Positions 32,021 to 41,498 of a DNA stretch of 64,000 nucleotides are shown here, one piece after another. The stretch is from Stenotrophomonas sp. ISL-67 (GTDB taxonomy: Bacteria; Pseudomonadota; Gammaproteobacteria; Xanthomonadales; Xanthomonadaceae). The translations under genes and the position numbers were made by a program. The DNA lies in assembly GCF_018612915.1 (NCBI RefSeq), contig NZ_JAGGRL010000004.1:62001-126000 (forward strand), given 5' to 3'. Position 1 is the first letter of the stretch. Each line of letters begins with the position of its first letter. The notes under the pieces were generated by a model. That model searched no databases and was not told where the DNA came from. It worked only from the letters and a program-made list of their open reading frames with translations.

Positions 32021-34894
32021 TTAATTCGCCGCCGTGGTGCCGGGTTCGCGTTCAGGCTGGCCCAGCCGCACCTGCAATGACCCGCCGCTGCATGCTTTCA
32101 GGGCCTGCTCGACCTGGCGCGGAATGCGGCCCCCCTGGGGGCGCTGCGCGCGCACCTCGGCCTGCAGTCGCGCCAGCGCCTCGCGCCCACGGGCCGGCGC
32201 CTGCGCGCAGTCCAGCTGGCCCAGCGCGGCCCGTGCCAGCCAGCGCAGGTTGACGCTGCGCGGATCCATCGCCCCGCCCTGGGTAAGTGGCTGCAGCGCG
32301 CGCTGCGCCTCCACCGGCTGCTCCATGCGGATCAGGTTGCGCCCCCAGGCCAGTTGCACCGCCTGTTGCTGCAGGCGCGCGTCGGGGCCGCCACGCGCGG
32401 ATTGGCGCATCAGCGTGGCCAGGCGCTCGCCGGCCTGCCAGGGATCGACATGCTCGCCGATGATTTCGGCCATGCGGCGGTCGCCGCGCCGCACCTCGGG
32501 GTCGTCATCGCCGCGCTGCGCGGCCTGCCACTGGCGGCCCTCATGGAAGGCGGCCAGCGCATCCTGCCAGCGGCCGACCTCGGCCAGCGCGTTGCCGTAG
32601 TCGTACAGGCCCTGCGGCAGCAGGCCGATACAGTCGGGTTGGCGCCAGATCGCCACCGCGCGGCCGAACGCGTCCACGGCGGCGGCGCTGTCGCCGCGTT
32701 CCAGCGCCGAACGGCCGAGTGCATGCCAGGTCTGGCCAGTATCGCGGTGCCGTTCGCCCAAGGCCTGCCGGGTGAGCTGATGCACCTGCTGCAGGGCGGC
32801 CTCGGCTTCGGCGAGATCACCGCGCTGCAGCGCCAAGGTGGCGCGCAGGCGGCGGATCGTCAGCGTTTCGGGGTGGTCATTGCCGTACAGGGTGACCGCG
32901 TCGGTCCACGCCGCACGCAGGTTGCGGTCGGCACCGTCCAGGTCGCCCTGCGCGGCCATCATTTCGCCCAGGTGGCGGCGCAGCGTGACCCGTTGTGGAT
33001 GTCGGTCGGTGGTGCGTGCCTGCAGCAGCTGCAAGGCCTGGCGGTAACCGGCCAGCGCGGCGTGTGCGTTGCCATCGTCGCTCTCCAGCGCGGCCAGGTC
33101 GGCCAGGCTCTCGGACATGCCGGTGGCGTCGTGGGTGATGTCACGGCGCAGGGCGAGCGCACGTTCAAACCCTTCGCGCGCCGCATTGCGGTAGCCCAGC
33201 AGCTGCTGGCAGCGGCCCAGCTGGGCATGGAACTCGGCCACGATCGACGGCAGCGCCTTGCGCTGTTCGGCGGCCAGCGCCTGCATCGGCGTCATGTGCG
33301 CTACGCACTCGCGCGAACGACCCAGCATGCGCAGCGCGCGGCCCCGCTGGGTCACCGCTTCCAGCTGCAGCCCGGGCGGGACCTCCTTGACCTGCTCCAG
33401 CAGCGCGCGCTGCCGGTCCAGGGTTTCCAGCGCCAGCGCGTAGTCGCCCATGCCGATCCGCAAACGTCCTATCACCCCTTCCAGGTCCGCCAGCGGCAGC
33501 GGCTGGTCGGCCAGTTCGGCCTCGCCACGCTGCTGCCCGGTGGCCAGCAGCTGGCGCACATCGAAGCTGCCGTGACGCACGCTGGCGGCGCGGTCGAACA
33601 GCCCGATGGTGAAATCCTGCATGGCCTGCGCGCGGGCGATCTCACGCCGCGCCTGCTGCATCTGCCACACCGCCAGCGCGGCCAGCACCGCCAATGCCAG
33701 CACCGCTACGGCGGCCAATGCCACGCCCCAGCGATGCCGGCCCAGGTACTTGCGCAGGCGGTACAGCGAGCGCTGCGGGCGCGCGTGGATCGGGCGGCCT
33801 TCCAGGAAGCGCTGCAGGTCCTGCGCCAGCGCCTCCACCGAGGCATAGCGCTGCGCCGGTTCCTTCTGCAGGGCCTTGAGCAGGATCGTGTCGAGGTCAC
33901 CGCGCAGGCGCCGGGCCAGGCGCCGCGCCGCCGGTGCGGCCGCCGCATCGGTGATGTCCCCGCGCAGCAACATGCTGGAGGCACGTGGCGAATCCACTTC
34001 CAGGATCGAACGTTCCCACTCGGCATCGCTGTGCCGGCGCAGGCGGTAGGGCTTGCGCCCGGTAATCACCTCGAACAGCACCACGCCCAGCGAATACACA
34101 TCGGTCAGCGTGGTCACCGGCTCGCCGCGCACCTGTTCGGGCGCGGCGTAGTGCAGGGTGAAGGCGCGTGCCTCGGTCGGCGGGTGCGCGGCGTTGGTGC
34201 GCGCCTGCTCGTCGTCGAGCAGTTTGGCGATGCCGAAATCCAGCAGCTTCACCTCGCCTTCGGCGGTGACCAGGATGTTGGAGGGCTTCAGGTCGCGGTG
34301 CACGATCAGGTTCGCATGCGCGTGGCTAACCACCGCGCATACCTGCAGCATCAAGTGCAGGCGTCGTTCCAGCGGCAGTTGCAGGCGCTGGCAGTAATCG
34401 GTGATCGGCTCGCCTTCCACGTAGGCCAGCGCCAGGTAGGGCTGGCCCTGCAGGTCCACGCCGGCGTCGAGCAGCTGCGCCAGGTGCGGGTGCTGCAGCC
34501 GCGCCAGGATCTCGCGTTCGCGGCTGAAGCGTTGGCGCAGCCCGGGATCGGCATAGCCGCTGCGCAGCAGCTTCAGCGCCACCTGGCGCTGGTACAGCCC
34601 GTCGGCGCGCTCGGCCAGCCAGACTTCACCCATGCCCCCCTCGCCCAGTTGCCGCAGCAGCCGGTACGGGCCGATATGGGTGCCGGCGCGGCTGTCTTCC
34701 GGCGCGGCGGTCCACAGCGGCTGGGCCAGGAACTCCTGGCTTTCCCGTTCGTGTTCCAGCAGCCGTTCCAGGTCATCGGCCAGCGTCGCATCGGCCGCGC
34801 GCAGCTGCGCCAGGCGCGCGACGCGCTGGTCGTGGGGCATTTCCAGCAACTGATCCAGCAGCGTCGACAGCTGCCGCCAGCGCACTGCGTCCAT
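32021..34894 (-). CDS. Membrane Ser/Thr protein kinase with C-terminal TPR-like region
   Basis: A 957-residue protein. The ATG at 34894 follows GAAGGGACG. Kinase domain ~75-365: Gly loop GEGGMGEV (84-91), Lys108, HRDLKPSN (199-206), DFG (219-221), APE. A single membrane helix lies at ~389-410, so the helical-repeat portion (~430-957, tetratricopeptide-like: LADLAALESDDGNAHAALAGYRQAL) faces the periplasm. It is preceded by an ECF sigma gene (78-bp gap). This matches the ECF43/Hanks kinase modules EcfP-PknT (Vibrio) and EcfK-PknS (Xanthomonas), where the kinase activates the sigma factor by phosphorylation. Confidence 0.92.
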   Translation of the reverse strand: MDAVRWRQLSTLLDQLLEMPHDQRVARLAQLRAADATLADDLERLLEHERESQEFLAQPLWTAAPEDSRAGTHIGPYRLLRQLGEGGMGEVWLAERADGLYQRQVALKLLRSGYADPGLRQRFSREREILARLQHPHLAQLLDAGVDLQGQPYLALAYVEGEPITDYCQRLQLPLERRLHLMLQVCAVVSHAHANLIVHRDLKPSNILVTAEGEVKLLDFGIAKLLDDEQARTNAAHPPTEARAFTLHYAAPEQVRGEPVTTLTDVYSLGVVLFEVITGRKPYRLRRHSDAEWERSILEVDSPRASSMLLRGDITDAAAAPAARRLARRLRGDLDTILLKALQKEPAQRYASVEALAQDLQRFLEGRPIHARPQRSLYRLRKYLGRHRWGVALAAVAVLALAVLAALAVWQMQQARREIARAQAMQDFTIGLFDRAASVRHGSFDVRQLLATGQQRGEAELADQPLPLADLEGVIGRLRIGMGDYALALETLDRQRALLEQVKEVPPGLQLEAVTQRGRALRMLGRSRECVAHMTPMQALAAEQRKALPSIVAEFHAQLGRCQQLLGYRNAAREGFERALALRRDITHDATGMSESLADLAALESDDGNAHAALAGYRQALQLLQARTTDRHPQRVTLRRHLGEMMAAQGDLDGADRNLRAAWTDAVTLYGNDHPETLTIRRLRATLALQRGDLAEAEAALQQVHQLTRQALGERHRDTGQTWHALGRSALERGDSAAAVDAFGRAVAIWRQPDCIGLLPQGLYDYGNALAEVGRWQDALAAFHEGRQWQAAQRGDDDPEVRRGDRRMAEIIGEHVDPWQAGERLATLMRQSARGGPDARLQQQAVQLAWGRNLIRMEQPVEAQRALQPLTQGGAMDPRSVNLRWLARAALGQLDCAQAPARGREALARLQAEVRAQRPQGGRIPRQVEQALKACSGGSLQVRLGQPEREPGTTAAN

Positions 34895-34972
34895 CGTCCC
34901 TTCCCCGGGCGCTGCATTACTACCGTGCACATCCACCCGCGCCAGCGCACGGGGCCCTGACTGCCGCCGTGC

Positions 34973-35539
34973 TCAGTCCTCGCGGACCGACGCCAGCAGG
35001 AACATCCGCGCCTTCTGCCAGTCGCGCCGGATGCTGCGCTCCGAGCGATGGCACAGGTCGGCGATCTCCTGTTCGGACAACCCCGCGAAATAACGCAGTT
35101 CCACCACCTTGGCCAGGTGGTGGTCCACTGCCTGCAGGCGGGCCAGCGCCACATCCAGCGCCAGCAGGTCTTCGTCCAGGCGCACGCCGCTGCTGCTGTT
35201 CTCGGGAATTTCAGCCACGCGCTTGAGATCGCCGCCACGCTTGCGCGCCAGCCGGTTGCGCGCGTAATCGACCACCACGCTGCGCATGGCCGAAGCGGCA
35301 TAAGCAAAGAAGTGCGCGCGATCCTCGAACCGGGCCGCGCCGCGCGCGCCCAACAGCTTGAGGTAAGACTCGTGGACCAGCGAGGTGGCATCCAGTGTTC
35401 GGCCCTGCTGGCCGGCCAGCTGGCGTCGGGCCATGCTGTGCAGTTCCTGGTACAGCAGGGTCAGCACCCGGTCCAGCGAGGCGCGGTCGCCCGCGCGGGC
35501 CGAATCCAGCCATACGGTGATATCCGGGCTTTCGTCCAT
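34973..35539 (-). CDS. ECF sigma factor paired with a Ser/Thr kinase (ECF43-like)
   Basis: A 188-residue sigma factor. The sigma-2 region has TLDATSLVHESYLKLLGARG and FFAYAASAMRSVVVDYARNRLARKRGG; the sigma-4 region has LRYFAGLSEQEIADLCHRSERSIRRDWQKARMFL. The region where most ECFs carry an acidic DAED-type motif has ATSLVHESY (Thr52, Ser53) instead. In ECF43 proteins a phosphorylated Thr is reported to supply this charge. No anti-sigma gene is near; the kinase downstream takes that place. The target promoters cannot be read from the window. Confidence 0.9.
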   Translation of the reverse strand: MDESPDITVWLDSARAGDRASLDRVLTLLYQELHSMARRQLAGQQGRTLDATSLVHESYLKLLGARGAARFEDRAHFFAYAASAMRSVVVDYARNRLARKRGGDLKRVAEIPENSSSGVRLDEDLLALDVALARLQAVDHHLAKVVELRYFAGLSEQEIADLCHRSERSIRRDWQKARMFLLASVRED

Positions 35540-35602
35540 CGCACACCCCGCCGGTGACGTTTGGCCGACTATAGCGCCCGTTCGTGCCCGGTGCGCTACG
35601 GC

Positions 35603-36415
35603 TCAGCGCTGGCAGTGCCCGCACCAGACGCTGGCGCGCTGGCCGATGGTGGCGTGGCGCAACGCCCGGCCACACTGGCGGCAGGGCTGGCCTTCACGCC
35701 CGTAGACCAGCAGTTCCTGCTCGAAGTAACCCGGGGCGCCATCCGGGTTGATGAAATCACGCAGGGTGGTGCCGCCACGGGTGATGGCGTGGCCCAGGAT
35801 CTGCTTCACCGCCGTCGCCAGCCGCTGGTAGCGCTCGCGGGAGATCTTGCCCGCCTCGCGCAGGGGGTTGATGCCGGCCATGAACAGGCTTTCGGCCGCG
35901 TAGATGTTGCCCACCCCGACCACGATGCCCTGGTCCATCAGGAAGGTTTTCACCGAGGCGCTGCGGCCCCGGCTGCGCTGGAACAGGTAGTCGCCGTCGA
36001 AGGTGTCTTCGAGCGGTTCGGGTCCCAACCCGACCAGCAGCGGGTGGGTTTCCCCGGCTGGTTGCCAGAGCAGGCTGCCGAAGCGGCGCGGATCGTTGAA
36101 GCGCAGCAGGCGGCCGTTATCGAGACTGATATCGACGTGATCGTGCGCGCGGACCGGGGTGTCCCCCGGTAGTACGCGCAGGCTGCCGGACATGCCCAGG
36201 TGCAGCAGGGCGCTGCCGATGGCGGTATCCAGCAGCAGATATTTCGCCCGCCGCCGTACGCCCTGGATGGCCTGGCCCGGCAGCAGCGCGCCGATTTCGT
36301 CGGGAATCGGCCAACGCAGGTCCGGCCTGCGCAGGATCACGCCGTGGATGCTGCGGCCTTCCAGGTGCGGGGCAAGGCCACGGCGGGTGGTTTCGACTTC
36401 GGGGAGTTCGGGCAT
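35603..36415 (-). CDS. mutM: Formamidopyrimidine-DNA glycosylase
   Basis: A 270-residue base-excision repair enzyme for 8-oxoguanine. It starts [14 protein letters not shown] (Pro2 nucleophile, Glu3). The helix-two-turn-helix has [13 protein letters not shown], and the C-terminal zinc finger has CRQCG and CGHC. The length is standard. It precedes the ECF sigma gene in the same direction (63-bp gap). Confidence 0.97.
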   Translation of the reverse strand: MPELPEVETTRRGLAPHLEGRSIHGVILRRPDLRWPIPDEIGALLPGQAIQGVRRRAKYLLLDTAIGSALLHLGMSGSLRVLPGDTPVRAHDHVDISLDNGRLLRFNDPRRFGSLLWQPAGETHPLLVGLGPEPLEDTFDGDYLFQRSRGRSASVKTFLMDQGIVVGVGNIYAAESLFMAGINPLREAGKISRERYQRLATAVKQILGHAITRGGTTLRDFINPDGAPGYFEQELLVYGREGQPCRQCGRALRHATIGQRASVWCGHCQR

Positions 36416-36438
36416 GGGGGGATTCTACGTGGGGCCCA

Positions 36439-36460
36439 GCGGGGCAGAGCCCCGCTCTAC
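36439..36460 (-). repeat. REP hairpin overlapping the EF-hand gene stop
   Basis: GCGGGGC-AGA-GCCCCGC then TCTAC. The TAG stop of the EF-hand gene (36459-36457) is formed by the GTAG head of this element. Confidence 0.75.
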
Positions 36461-36783
36461 CGGGGTGGGGCCGACAGTTCCTTCGCGCTCAGGAACCCAT
36501 CACCGTTGGCATCCTGCTTGTGGAAGCGCTCGATGATCGTCTGCCGCTGTTGTTCGCGGGGGATCGGCTTGCCCTTGCCACCGGGCAGCTCATCGGCGCT
36601 GAGCACGTCATCGCCGTTGCGGTCCATGCGCTCGAAGGCGTACATCATCCACTGCACGTATTCCTCGACGCTGACCTTGCCGTCACCGTCGGTATCCATG
36701 CGCTGCAGGTAGCTGACGGTATCGGTGACCTGGGCCTGCGCAGAGGCGGCAAGCAGCAGGAACGCGCAGGAAAAACGCCGCAC
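36457..36783 (-). CDS. Small secreted EF-hand protein
   Basis: A 108-residue protein if it begins at the GTG at 36783, giving a clean signal peptide (RRFSCAFLLLAASAQAQ); an in-frame GTG at 36822 would add 13 residues. Three EF-hand loops are seen: DTDGDGKVSVEE, DRNGDDVLSADE and DANGDGFLSAKE, each with the D-x-D/N-x-D/N-G pattern. Probably a periplasmic calcium-binding protein. It lies directly after the desaturase gene (stop at 36826) and may be cotranscribed. Confidence 0.75.
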   Translation of the reverse strand: MRRFSCAFLLLAASAQAQVTDTVSYLQRMDTDGDGKVSVEEYVQWMMYAFERMDRNGDDVLSADELPGGKGKPIPREQQRQTIIERFHKQDANGDGFLSAKELSAPPR

Positions 36784-36825
36784 AAGGCGGCGCTTTCCGG
36801 TGGTGCAATGGGCAGGCCGCACCGG

Positions 36826-38028
36826 TTAGTGCGCCGTCAGCGCGTAGCCTTTCAGGCGCGCGGCGTAGTTCTGCAACGCGGCGATACCACTGGCTTCGGC
36901 CTCGTGGCACCAGGCCTGCAGCAGCTTCAGGCGTTCGGCGGCATCGTTGCCACGGGCTTCCAGCAGGGCCGCCAGGCGCGCGCGGTGTTCCACCAGCACG
37001 CGGATGCGCGGGCGCTGTTCGACCCAGGTGCTGAGTTCGGCGCGGCAGTCAGGCTTGAGCCAGCGGCCGTCGTTGACCAGGCCACGGCGCATGCGGCGCG
37101 GCAGCAGCTTGCGCAGCTTGGCACCGGCAAAGGCCGCTTCCTCGCGCAGGGCGGGCACGAACACGTTGCGCTGGTAATCGGTCATGGCCTGGAAACGGTG
37201 CGAGAGCAGCGCCTTGAGGGTTTCGGCATCGGGCACGGCGATGTTCGGGCGCACATCCATGTTGGGCGCCACGCGCAACACCTTGGCCAGCCCCACGGCC
37301 TGCAGGCCACGGATCACTGCCCAGCCGATGTCGAATTCCCAGCGGCGCATCGAGAACCGGGCCGAGCTGGGGAAGGCGTGGTGGTTGTTGTGCAGCTCTT
37401 CGCCTCCGATCCAGAACGCCCACGGGGTGAGGTTGGTGGAGGTATCGGCCGATTCGAAGTTGCGGTAACCCCACCAGTGGCCCAGGCCGTTGACCACACC
37501 GGCGGCCCAGAACGGGATCCAGGCCATCTGGATCGCCCACAGGGCCACGCCGGGCAGGCCGAACAGCAGCAGGTTCACCGCGAACAGGGCCACCGGGCCC
37601 AGGGTGGCGTGCGGGGTGTACAGGTGGCGCTCGATCCAGTCTTCCGGGGCGCCGCGGCCGTACTGCTCGATGTCCGCGCGCATGCCACGGGCTTCGCGGT
37701 ACAGCTCCACGCCGCGCCAGAACACCATGCCAATGCCCTTGGTGACCGGGCTGTGCGGGTCTTCGTCGGTTTCCACCTTGGCGTGGTGCTTGCGGTGGAT
37801 GGCCACCCACTCCTTGGTGATCATGGAGGTGGTGAGCCAGGTCCAGAAGCGGAAGAAGTGCGCGATGACCGGGTGGAAATCCACGCCGCGGTGCGCCTGG
37901 CTGCGATGCAGGTACAGGGTGACGGCAAAGATGGTCAGCTGGGTGACCACCAGCAGCACCAGGCCCATGCCCCACCACCCGAGGCCGACTACACCGCCGG
38001 TCAGGAAGTTGAGGAGGGTATCGAGCAT
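36826..38028 (-). CDS. Membrane fatty acid (acyl-CoA/stearoyl) desaturase
   Basis: A 400-residue protein; GGAGTCC lies before the ATG at 38028. It has the three His boxes of the membrane di-iron desaturases: HRSQAH, HRKHH and HNNHH. Hydrophobic segments precede the first box and lie between boxes 2 and 3. It introduces a cis double bond (commonly delta-9) into fatty acyl chains and helps tune membrane fluidity. The last ~110 residues form a soluble helical tail. The EF-hand gene follows immediately. Confidence 0.92.
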   Translation of the reverse strand: MLDTLLNFLTGGVVGLGWWGMGLVLLVVTQLTIFAVTLYLHRSQAHRGVDFHPVIAHFFRFWTWLTTSMITKEWVAIHRKHHAKVETDEDPHSPVTKGIGMVFWRGVELYREARGMRADIEQYGRGAPEDWIERHLYTPHATLGPVALFAVNLLLFGLPGVALWAIQMAWIPFWAAGVVNGLGHWWGYRNFESADTSTNLTPWAFWIGGEELHNNHHAFPSSARFSMRRWEFDIGWAVIRGLQAVGLAKVLRVAPNMDVRPNIAVPDAETLKALLSHRFQAMTDYQRNVFVPALREEAAFAGAKLRKLLPRRMRRGLVNDGRWLKPDCRAELSTWVEQRPRIRVLVEHRARLAALLEARGNDAAERLKLLQAWCHEAEASGIAALQNYAARLKGYALTAH

Positions 38029-38177
38029 CGCAGGACTCCGGGCCGCAGCGGCCAACAGGGAAACAGGTACGGGTGTGTCCATGATGGGGCCAGACGTTGC
38101 AAACTTCATCCATCTGATGCGATTTTTGCGCAGTCATTCAGTTGTTTTCCCCCTTCGTGAGCATTGCCCCCGCATTC

Positions 38178-39005
38178 ATGACCGTTGCCACCCCTTTGCC
38201 GGCCATTGCCGCCGCCCCCCTGATCGAACTCGACCGCGCCTGCGTCATCCGTGGCCAGGTGCGCGTGCTCCACGACCTGAGCCTGCGTATCGCCCAGGGC
38301 CAGCACACCGCGCTGCTGGGCCCCAACGGCTGCGGCAAATCCTCCTTCATCAAGCTCATCACCCGTGAGCTGTATCCGCTGGCGCATGCCGACGGCAGCG
38401 TGGCCGTACGCGTGCTCGGGCAGAACCGCTGGCAGGTGGACCGGCTGCGCTCGCAGCTGGGCATCGTCACCGGCGACCTGAGCAGCAACCTGGCCGACAT
38501 GCCCGGGCTGACCGTGGAAGAGGCGGTGCTGTCCGGCTTCTTCGCCAGCTTCGTGGTACCAGCCTTCCGCGAAGTCACCGACAACATGCGCGCGCGGGTG
38601 CGTGAGACGCTGGCGCTGACCGGGGCCCTGCCGCTGCTGCACCGTGGTTATGCCGAACTTTCCGCCGGTGAAACCCGGCGCGTGCTGATCGCTCGGGCGC
38701 TGGTCAACCGGCCGCAGGCGCTGCTGCTGGACGAGCCGTCTACCGGGCTGGACCTGGTGGCGCGCCAGCACCTGATCGCCACCATGCGTACCTTGGCCGC
38801 GCAGGGCATCACCTTGGTGCTGGTCACCCACCACATCGAAGAAGTGATTCCGGAGATTGAACGCGTGGTGCTGCTGCGCGGTGGGCGGATCGCGGCCGAT
38901 GGCACGCGCGCGGAGCTGTTGCGCGATGGACCACTATCGGACGTATTCGGCGGGCCGATCCAGGTGGTGGAGCACGAGGGCCGCCTGACCGCCTTCGCAG
39001 GCTGA
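38178..39005 (+). CDS. Lone ABC transporter ATP-binding protein
   Basis: A 275-residue ATPase, divergent from the desaturase. Walker A is GPNGCGKSS, Q-loop IVTGDLSSNL, signature LSAGETRRVLIARAL, Walker B LLLDEPSTGLD, H-loop LVTHH. The style resembles ModF/iron-type ATPases (HIEEVIPEIERVVLLRGGRI). The start is uncertain: ATG 38178 or a TTG 12 codons earlier. No permease or binding protein lies beside it, so partner and substrate are unknown. Confidence 0.88.
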   Translation: MTVATPLPAIAAAPLIELDRACVIRGQVRVLHDLSLRIAQGQHTALLGPNGCGKSSFIKLITRELYPLAHADGSVAVRVLGQNRWQVDRLRSQLGIVTGDLSSNLADMPGLTVEEAVLSGFFASFVVPAFREVTDNMRARVRETLALTGALPLLHRGYAELSAGETRRVLIARALVNRPQALLLDEPSTGLDLVARQHLIATMRTLAAQGITLVLVTHHIEEVIPEIERVVLLRGGRIAADGTRAELLRDGPLSDVFGGPIQVVEHEGRLTAFAG

Positions 39006-39019
39006 CACCCGCGACGGGG

Positions 39020-39085
39020 GTAGAGCCACGCACTGCGGGCTGCCCTTCGTTCAGGACGGCGAAGCCACGCAGGGCGTGGCTCTAC
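39020..39085. repeat. BIME copy 2 (GCCACGC arms, shared spacer)
   Basis: Nearly the same as 27362-27428, including the CTGCCCTTCGTTCAGGACGG spacer; differs by a few substitutions. Lies downstream of the ABC gene. Confidence 0.8.
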
Positions 39086-39124
39086 GACCGGAGGGGACGG
39101 GCGTTGCCCGTCCCCCGGCTTCTT

Positions 39125-40333
39125 TCAGAACCGCACTGCTACCGCGCGGCTTTCAATCGGTGCCATCCGGCCCTGGTCCTGCAGCCGCAGGTCGCGCAGT
39201 TCGAACGGGGCGGCATAGCCGCTGGGCAGTGCCACCGTGTCGAACGCCAGCAGCAGCTCGCCCGCACCCGCCGCGTCGAACCACGCCGCACTGTGCGCCT
39301 GCGCCACCGGGTGCAGCTTGCCGTCGGGCCCGGTGGCGTGCAGCGTGCCGCGCGCCTCGTAACGGCCCGGCGCGCCGATCTGCAGCGGCAGCCGCACCTG
39401 GCGCTGTGCCGCATCCACCTCGACCTGGCCGCTGAAGCGCGCGGTCGGACGGGCCACCGCGAATGCCACTTTGGCATCGCGCTGCACGCCCTGCGCGGTC
39501 ACGAAGGCCTGCAGTTCCCACAGCCCCTGGGCCTGGCCGATGTCCTCGGGAATGCTCACCTGCGCGCGCAGGCCGTCCTTGCCGGCCACCAGCGGCACCG
39601 GCCAGCTGCGGCCATCGGGTGCCACCAGCAGCGCTTCACCGCCGGCGGGCAGCGTGCGCGCCACCGAACGCCCCGCCGCCAGCGCCGCGCTGCCGCCGTC
39701 GTGCTGCAGGCGTGCGCTCAGCACCACGCTGCCGCCGGCCAGCACCTGCTGGCGGTCGGCCTGCAGCTGCAGCGCGACCGCGCTGTTGGGTTCCAGCACC
39801 TGCACCACGTAGCGGCCCTGGGCCTGCGGCGCCTGCAGGCGATAGGTTCCCACCGCGGTGCTGGCGCCGGTCCGCGCCATCGCGGTGCCCTCGCCCACGC
39901 CCATGCCGGCCGCGCGCAGCTGTTGCGCGTCGACCACCTTGTCCAGCGCGACCGCCCCGGAGGGGTCGCGCACCTGCAACTGCTCCACCTCCAGCGCGCG
40001 GGCGCCCTGCACCGGGCTGACCTGGATCACCGCATCGGGCGCGGTCAGCGGCAACGCAAGGCCGCGCTGAAGCGTGGCCGCATCCACGGTGTCCCAGTAG
40101 CTGCGGCTCAACGCGGTGTACGGTGCCGGCGCGGTCAGCGCCTGGTCCGGGTCCAGTGCCCAGGCGAAGCGTACCGGCGCACGTTCGATCGCCGCATCGG
40201 GCATCGGCGCGCGCTCCACGCGCGGTGCGATCTGATCAGTGCCGCGTGCGGCCTGCAGGGGCTGTGCCGCGTGCAGCGGCAGCGCGAACAACGCCGAGGC
40301 CACGGCCAATGCAATCGTCAATCTTGAAGTCAT
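39125..40333 (-). CDS. DUF4785-like secreted protein
   Basis: A 402-residue protein with a clear signal peptide (IALAVASALFALPLHA). The rest is rich in Ala, Val, Gln and Pro with beta-sandwich-like repeats (LEPNSAVALQLQADRQQVLAGGSVVLSARL). It resembles the DUF4785 family of xanthomonads and Legionella; this is recognition by pattern only. It follows the lipase-like gene (10-bp gap) and may assist, anchor or be exported with that hydrolase. Confidence 0.7.
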   Translation of the reverse strand: MTSRLTIALAVASALFALPLHAAQPLQAARGTDQIAPRVERAPMPDAAIERAPVRFAWALDPDQALTAPAPYTALSRSYWDTVDAATLQRGLALPLTAPDAVIQVSPVQGARALEVEQLQVRDPSGAVALDKVVDAQQLRAAGMGVGEGTAMARTGASTAVGTYRLQAPQAQGRYVVQVLEPNSAVALQLQADRQQVLAGGSVVLSARLQHDGGSAALAAGRSVARTLPAGGEALLVAPDGRSWPVPLVAGKDGLRAQVSIPEDIGQAQGLWELQAFVTAQGVQRDAKVAFAVARPTARFSGQVEVDAAQRQVRLPLQIGAPGRYEARGTLHATGPDGKLHPVAQAHSAAWFDAAGAGELLLAFDTVALPSGYAAPFELRDLRLQDQGRMAPIESRAVAVRF

Positions 40334-40343
40334 TGCGTGCTCC

Positions 40344-41225
40344 TCAGAGGGTCAGGTCGTTGCGCAGGGTCGCGCCCAGGCCGAAACATTCGCGTCGGCT
40401 CTGGTTGTGGCTGAGCGGCTCGGCGCCGTTGGTGCGCGCCTTGTCGGTGAACAGCACGCTGCCGGCGGCCTTCTGGCTGCTGCAGTCGAGGAACCCGTCG
40501 GAGCAACTGTTGAGCCAGTTCTGGGTGAGTTCCAGCCCGACGTTCTCCGCATAGCCACCGCAGTAGCTGCTGTTGTCCCACACCGCCGATTCCACGTCCG
40601 AACCGACCACCGCGCGGAACGGCTTGGGCAGCGCCGGGCGCCCCGCTGTGCCGTACAGGTTCTGCGCGTTGTAGGTCGCCATCCAGCCCACCTGCTGCAT
40701 GCGCACCGCATCGTTCTGGTAACCCAGCAACCAGCCCACCGAGGCTTCGAAGGCATTGCCGTTGAGCACCGCATCGGCCAGCGGCGTGCCGGCCGAGGAC
40801 GGGGCCAGCGCGGTAACCTTGCTGATGGTCTGGATGATTTTCGGGTAGCGGCTGTCGTAGGTGGGGTTGGAGAGCATCCAGCGCACCACGTTGCCGCCGT
40901 TGGAATGGGTGATCACCACCAGCTTGGTGATGCCGCGGGTGTTGATGAAGGTGGTGAGCTGCCCGGCCAGGCAGCCGGCGGCTTCGGGCTTCCACATGTA
41001 CTGCTCGAAATCGCAGTTGACCACGGTGTAGTTGGCGCTGTTGGGCAGGCCCTGGCGTACCGTGTCGATGATGCCCGGCTGCCAGTAATCGGCGCGCGCA
41101 TCGGTCTGCTTGCCCGTGCCGTGCACGAACGCCACGCCCACCACGTCGGCCGCGTGCGCGCTGGCGCAGGCCAGCATCATTCCCAGGGCCAGGCCAGTGC
41201 CCTTCCCCACTGCAGTGCTTTGCAT
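40344..41225 (-). CDS. Secreted lipase-like alpha/beta hydrolase
   Basis: A 293-residue protein; GGGAG precedes the ATG. It has a signal peptide (LGMMLACASAHA), then VVGVAFVHGTG (oxyanion region) and the nucleophile elbow VITHSNGGN (Ser), with LAPSSAGTPLAD after. Several Cys (CSDGF, CSSQ, CFG, CGG) suggest disulfides in the mature form. It is probably an esterase or lipase acting outside the cytoplasm. It forms a two-gene unit with the DUF4785-like protein. Confidence 0.78.
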   Translation of the reverse strand: MQSTAVGKGTGLALGMMLACASAHAADVVGVAFVHGTGKQTDARADYWQPGIIDTVRQGLPNSANYTVVNCDFEQYMWKPEAAGCLAGQLTTFINTRGITKLVVITHSNGGNVVRWMLSNPTYDSRYPKIIQTISKVTALAPSSAGTPLADAVLNGNAFEASVGWLLGYQNDAVRMQQVGWMATYNAQNLYGTAGRPALPKPFRAVVGSDVESAVWDNSSYCGGYAENVGLELTQNWLNSCSDGFLDCSSQKAAGSVLFTDKARTNGAEPLSHNQSRRECFGLGATLRNDLTL

Positions 41226-41245
41226 CGTGTGACTCCCTTTGATCA

Positions 41246-41267
41246 GCGGGGCAGAGCCCCGCGCTAC
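41246..41267 (-). repeat. REP hairpin upstream of the lipase-like gene
   Basis: GCGGGGC-AGA-GCCCCGC with GCTAC tail. The remainder of 41268-41498 shows no gene. Confidence 0.75.
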
Positions 41268-41498
41268 CGGTGATCCCCCTGATTGCCGGCGCCGCGTACA
41301 ACCCATGGCGGCGCCGAGGCAGAAGCTATGCCGGCTGCGAATCGGTTTCCGTGAACCAGTAGAGGGTTCCTATCATTTGAAACGACTCCCAATGCTGCGC
41401 TGCACTGCGCCATGCCGGGTCTGGCGCTATGACCTGCGGCCGCTGGCAGGGGGCCGGGAAGCTGCGATCATGCGGGCTTCACGCTTTGAGACCTGCCG

